From contig NZ_CXSU01000011.1 of assembly GCF_001403795.1 (NCBI RefSeq), positions 271,258 through 335,257 on the forward strand: a stretch of 64,000 nt of DNA, given 5' to 3'. The stretch's first letter is position 1, and every line of letters begins with the position of its first letter. The notes beneath the pieces are model-generated. The model did no database searches, had not been told where the DNA came from, and was given only the letters and a program-made list of their open reading frames with translations. Position numbers and translations under genes: made by a program. The DNA is from Jannaschia donghaensis (GTDB taxonomy: Bacteria; Pseudomonadota; Alphaproteobacteria; Rhodobacterales; Rhodobacteraceae). This document shows positions 60,325 through 64,000 of the stretch, one piece after another.

Positions 60325-60504
60325 ATGAAAAAACTCGCTCTCGCAGCCGCTCTGTCGGTCGCTTCCACCGCCGCTTTCGCCGGTAACATCGTTCCGGCCC
60401 CGGTCGAGCCCGTCGTCATCGTCGAGGACACCTCGTCCTCGTCGGCCGGCATCATCGTTCCGATCCTGGCGATCATCCTGCTGGCCGCCGCTGCTTCGGA
60501 CTGA
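60325..60504 (+). CDS. Small signal-peptide membrane protein of unknown function
   Basis: 59 residues: a signal peptide (M-K-K-L-A-L-A-A-A ... A-F-A) then acidic residues, a serine run, and a C-terminal hydrophobic segment (A-G-I-I-V-P-I-L-A-I-I-L-L-A-A-A-A-S-D). Such short proteins occur in Rhodobacteraceae and are usually annotated only as hypothetical. Start ATG 60325. GGAGG (60312-60316) lies within a small hairpin GTATC-TTGGAG-GATAC, so ribosome access could be controlled by its folding. A longer reading from 60169 was rejected. Followed by a strong terminator. Confidence 0.75.
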   Translation: MKKLALAAALSVASTAAFAGNIVPAPVEPVVIVEDTSSSSAGIIVPILAIILLAAAASD

Positions 60505-60541
60505 TCCGAAGACAGCGACGGAACCACATGGTTCTAGGAGA

Positions 60542-60567
60542 ACGCGTCCCTTCGGGGGCGCGTTTTT
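60542..60567 (+). terminator. Intrinsic terminator after the small membrane protein
   Basis: ACGCGTCCC (60542-60550), loop TTCG, GGGGCGCGT (60555-60563), then T-run to 60567. Nine pairs (one G-U) with the very stable UUCG-type tetraloop, 38 bases after the stop codon. Confidence 0.92.
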
Positions 60568-60704
60568 CGTTTGCGGCGATTTTCGTGTCCTCGTGAGATC
60601 AACGCGCAAAAAAGGACCCCCGAACCCGACACGCGGGAACGAGGGTCAAGTTGCGACCCCCGGACATTGGACAGGGATCGCAGGCGGTAACCGGAACGCG
60701 AAGA

Positions 60705-61862
<1,158 letters not shown>

Positions 61863-61923
61863 TCAACATGACGGGCGCGTCATTAACCGTCCATGGACGG
61901 CTTGCGGCAAGAATAAGGCAGGG

Positions 61924-62556
61924 TCAGGAACACAATATCTTGCGTATCGGTGCGAAGGACCGCCGATGATGTTGTGTCACGCCGTGTTTCAATAGGCCGT
62001 CTTGGTGGGACCGGGTACCATAGCCCGCGTTCGTCTCCCAGCCGTAGCCGGGATGCTGTTGCGCCAGCGACACCATGCCTTGATCCCGCCTTGTTTTGGC
62101 CAGAACCGATGCCGCCGCGATGGACAATGATCGGCCATCGCCCTTGATCAGAAGCTCGTGGGAACAATCGACCCAGGCGGGGCAATCGTTGCCGTCGATC
62201 AACAGATGGTCGGGCGGATGGGACAGCGCGGCGACCGCACGGCGCATCGCAAGATGCGTGGCCTGCCGAATATTGAGCGTGTCTATCTCCTCCACGCTCG
62301 CCTCACCGAATCCAACATCGCAGCAGGCCAGCAAAAGGGGGACAAGCGCCTCTCGTCGTGCGGCCGTCAGTTTCTTGGAATCGTTCAGTCCCGCTGGGGC
62401 GTCGCCGGTCAGGCGCGCGGCACAGGCCACGACCGGTCCGGCCCAGGGACCGCGCCCCACTTCGTCCAGTCCGACGACGAAACGCGCCCCCCGGTCACGG
62501 GCGGCGCGTTCATGGGCGTCATCAGGGAGCAGGGCCGGCGGTGTTCTGTGCACCAC
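61924..62556 (-). CDS. rnhB: RNase HII
   Basis: 210 residues. G-L-D-E-V-G-R-G-P-W-A-G-P near residue 30, the catalytic D in L-N-D-S-K-K-L-T, and L-L-I-D-G-N as third acidic site. Removes ribonucleotides from DNA and cleaves RNA-DNA hybrids. Starts at GTG 62556 (next codon also GTG). The N-terminal 20 residues vary in the family, so the start is not certain. Same strand as ccrM, upstream of it. Confidence 0.92.
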   Translation of the reverse strand: MVHRTPPALLPDDAHERAARDRGARFVVGLDEVGRGPWAGPVVACAARLTGDAPAGLNDSKKLTAARREALVPLLLACCDVGFGEASVEEIDTLNIRQATHLAMRRAVAALSHPPDHLLIDGNDCPAWVDCSHELLIKGDGRSLSIAAASVLAKTRRDQGMVSLAQQHPGYGWETNAGYGTRSHQDGLLKHGVTQHHRRSFAPIRKILCS

Positions 62557-62598
62557 GCGACCCTGCCCCCGCTCCGGCGGGACGTCAACGCGGGGGCG

Positions 62599-63102
62599 TC
62601 AACGTCGTGCGGTGCGGGAGGTCCAACCCGCGCGGCGCATGCAGCGGGCATCATAGAGGTTCCGGGTACCGCGATCGGTGCGGATCTGGGTGATGCACTG
62701 CGGTGGCAGGCTGCCGGGGCGGGCGACGGTGCGCTGCATGCAGCGCGCGCCGTATCCGCGGACCGGGCCGCGGCGGGTATCGAACGTGCGGTAGCAATTG
62801 GCGGGCAGGACACGGACCTGCCGGTCGTCCCGTCGGTCGCGCCCCGTCCACACGGGCCGACCGTCGCGATCCCGGCGCAACGGGGCGGCGCGCCGCTCCT
62901 CCCGCCGGTCGTCACGCTTGTCGGCCTGACGCTTGAGCAAATAGAGCGCGGCCAAACCCCCGATGACCGCCACTGCGGCCCGCCCGTTTCCATCGCGCAC
63001 GTGACTGTGTGCATAGCCCTGTTCATGCGCAATCGCGGGTGCGGTCAGCGTCGGCAGGGCGAATGCGGCGGTCAGCGCGGCGGCAAGGATGGTGCGGAAC
63101 AT
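62599..63102 (-). CDS. Secreted or membrane-anchored arginine-rich protein of unknown function
   Basis: 167 residues. Signal peptide (M-F-R-T-I-L-A-A-A-L ... A-I-A-H), a short hydrophobic segment about residues 43-57 (A-V-A-V-I-G-G-L-A-A-L-Y-L-L), then a highly charged Arg/Asp-rich linker and a cysteine-containing end (C-Y-R-T-F-D-T-R and Y-D-A-R-C-M-R-R). No family recognised. ATG at 63102 follows AGGAG. Cysteine pairs suggest disulfides and an oxidising location. Divergent from the next gene. Confidence 0.7.
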   Translation of the reverse strand: MFRTILAAALTAAFALPTLTAPAIAHEQGYAHSHVRDGNGRAAVAVIGGLAALYLLKRQADKRDDRREERRAAPLRRDRDGRPVWTGRDRRDDRQVRVLPANCYRTFDTRRGPVRGYGARCMQRTVARPGSLPPQCITQIRTDRGTRNLYDARCMRRAGWTSRTARR

Positions 63103-63240
63103 CGGTGAACTCCTGTGGCAGTCGTGGGGTCAGGGCACCTTGTCCGCCGGGGTGCCCGCCGCTCAATGACCGGGGAGTGTCATGGAATAACCCGGTATGG
63201 GTCATTGCCTGACGCGGGGACCTGGCCCATGAAGGAAGAC

Positions 63241-63519
63241 ATGAAACACGCACTTCCTTTCATGCTGGCGCTGATGCTGGCCGGGCCCGCTTCGGCGGCC
63301 TGTTATGCCGACTACAAGGCCAAGCAGGACAACCCGCTTCAGTTGCATTACGGCATAATCGAAATCCCGCAATCCGCCTGCGACCCTTCGTCGGCGGCGG
63401 ATGAATTGCGCAGCCGCCTTGGCGACGGCTGGCAATTGTTGCAGGTGATGTCGGTCTTCGGTGACGAAGGACTCGAACAAAGGAAAGCAAGTGCCGGCGA
63501 TTACTTCCTCCGTTACTGA
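63241..63519 (+). CDS. Small exported protein of unknown function
   Basis: 92 residues. Signal peptide (M-K-H-A-L-P-F-M-L-A-L-M-L-A-G-P-A-S-A-A) then C-Y-A-D-Y-K-A-K-Q-D-N-P-L-x-L-H-Y-G, a core W-Q-L-L-Q-V-M-S-V-F and an end Q-R-K-A-S-A-G-D-Y-F-L-R-Y. I recall similar proteins only as unnamed hypotheticals in Rhodobacteraceae. ATG at 63241 is preceded by AAGGAAG; the ATG at 63229 is an alternative. The next gene overlaps its 3' end by 29 bases. Confidence 0.78.
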   Translation: MKHALPFMLALMLAGPASAACYADYKAKQDNPLQLHYGIIEIPQSACDPSSAADELRSRLGDGWQLLQVMSVFGDEGLEQRKASAGDYFLRY

Positions 63520-64000
63520 AACGCGCGCCGCCTCGGCCAAGGTCGTCGGCCTGGGGATCGCGGCGATCGTCGTGATTCTGGCGGCGGCGGCGCTGTTCCT
63601 GTTCGTGACGCTGCCCGACGGCAACGCGTTCAACGCGCGGGTGGAACGGTTGTTCATCGAATCGGACCTGACCAGCCGGGCGGAAATCGGCCTGCTGGAG
63701 ATCCTGGCGCAGTCCGGGACGGCGTTTGCGGATGTGCTGGTAAGTTACCGAACGGTCATCTTTGTCCTTCTGGTTTTTGCCACCGCGCTTTTGATCGCGT
63801 GCATGGTGCTGCTTCTGGCGATCGTGACGCTGAACCGTCGCATGGGAGAGATCGAGCGGTCGGGAATTCAGGTGACCTCTTTGATCCTGGCGCGGGCTGA
63901 AAACGCGGTGATGCTCAACGATATCGAGCTGAAGCTGACGGATGCCGCGATGGAAACGCTGGCGGTGCTGGCCGAGGCGCGGCTGGACGGTGACATGCTG
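63491..64000 (+). CDS. Membrane protein running off the right edge
   Basis: GTG start at 63491 with AGGAAA five bases upstream; the frame is open for all 170 codons to the window end and has no stop. Two hydrophobic helices are seen: about residues 20-40 (G-I-A-A-I-V-V-I-L-A-A-A-A-L-F-L-F) and 89-112 (V-I-F-V-L-L-V-F-A-T-A-L-L-I-A), with a region between them that is mostly polar and a helical, acidic stretch after the second (N-R-R-M-G-E-I-E-R-S ... L-A-R-A-E-N-A-V). Family unknown. Overlap with the preceding small gene (29 bases) implies co-translation. Confidence 0.75.
   Translation, partial: MPAITSSVTETRAASAKVVGLGIAAIVVILAAAALFLFVTLPDGNAFNARVERLFIESDLTSRAEIGLLEILAQSGTAFADVLVSYRTVIFVLLVFATALLIACMVLLLAIVTLNRRMGEIERSGIQVTSLILARAENAVMLNDIELKLTDAAMETLAVLAEARLDGDML

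Overview
The window is GC-rich chromosomal DNA of an alphaproteobacterium, very probably a member of the Rhodobacteraceae (Roseobacter-type). The evidence is the gene order maf-aroE-coaE-dnaQ / hemJ-rho-mnmE-mnmG-rsmG-parA-parB, a CcrM-type GANTC methyltransferase, a long-form Hpf next to ptsN and lptB, several MFS, Tim44-like, DM13 and YkuD proteins of the kind seen in that family, and dense coding with many ATGA/GTGA/TTGA stop-start overlaps. I see no insertion sequence, prophage, CRISPR array or rRNA operon. One tRNA gene (tRNA-Leu, CAG) is present.

Layout. 1-9.7 kb: a cut-off membrane protein, a DM13 protein, hslU, an MFS transporter, the leftward smr-mltA-Tim44 set, fxsA, secB, then the leftward chain dnaQ-coaE-aroE-maf. 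9.70-10.1 kb: the only gene-free stretch longer than 300 bases. By synteny and sequence features it is the best candidate for the chromosome replication origin. 10.1-17.4 kb: rightward hemJ, rho, mnmE, mnmG, rsmG, parA, parB, with two perfect 16-bp parS palindromes inside the first codons of mnmG and rsmG. This stretch includes an AT-richer block running from inside mnmE to the end of rsmG. 17.4-20.3 kb: leftward rph-rdgB-ridA-hemW. 20.4-31.3 kb: hrcA-grpE, mutS, maeB, a PHB-depolymerase-type esterase, and dnaK-dnaJ.

31.4-40.5 kb: alkB, a secreted SH3-like protein, a capsule-type ABC permease, then the rightward cluster cysQ, galU, two tandem related glycosyltransferases, a GT14 branching enzyme with a long C-terminal extension, and a sulfotransferase. 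Together these look like a pathway for a sulfated surface or exported glycan: GalU supplies UDP-glucose, three transferases build or branch, a PAPS-dependent enzyme sulfates, and CysQ removes the PAP by-product. 40.5-44.3 kb: leftward rnd, lptC-lptA-lptB, hpf and ptsN (LPS transport, ribosome hibernation, PTS-Ntr). rpoN is absent from the place where it often sits.

44.3-64 kb: tRNA-Leu, an NDUFA9-like dehydrogenase, a MATE exporter, uppP, glutamate synthase (gltD, a small alpha/beta hydrolase, gltB) with matching palindromes upstream of gltD and of the hydrolase-gltB pair, mtgA, a GST, queG, an SDR protein, two YkuD proteins flanking a CAP lipoprotein, a 59-residue membrane protein, ccrM, rnhB, two small secreted proteins of unknown function, and a membrane protein that runs off the right edge.

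The most interesting points are the predicted origin/centromere region (oriC-like spacer, GANTC cluster, parS inside coding sequence, with ccrM in the same window), the sulfated-glycan cluster, and the shared operator-like palindromes at the glutamate synthase genes. All positions and starts were read by hand. Family assignments rest on recognised motifs, not on database searches.
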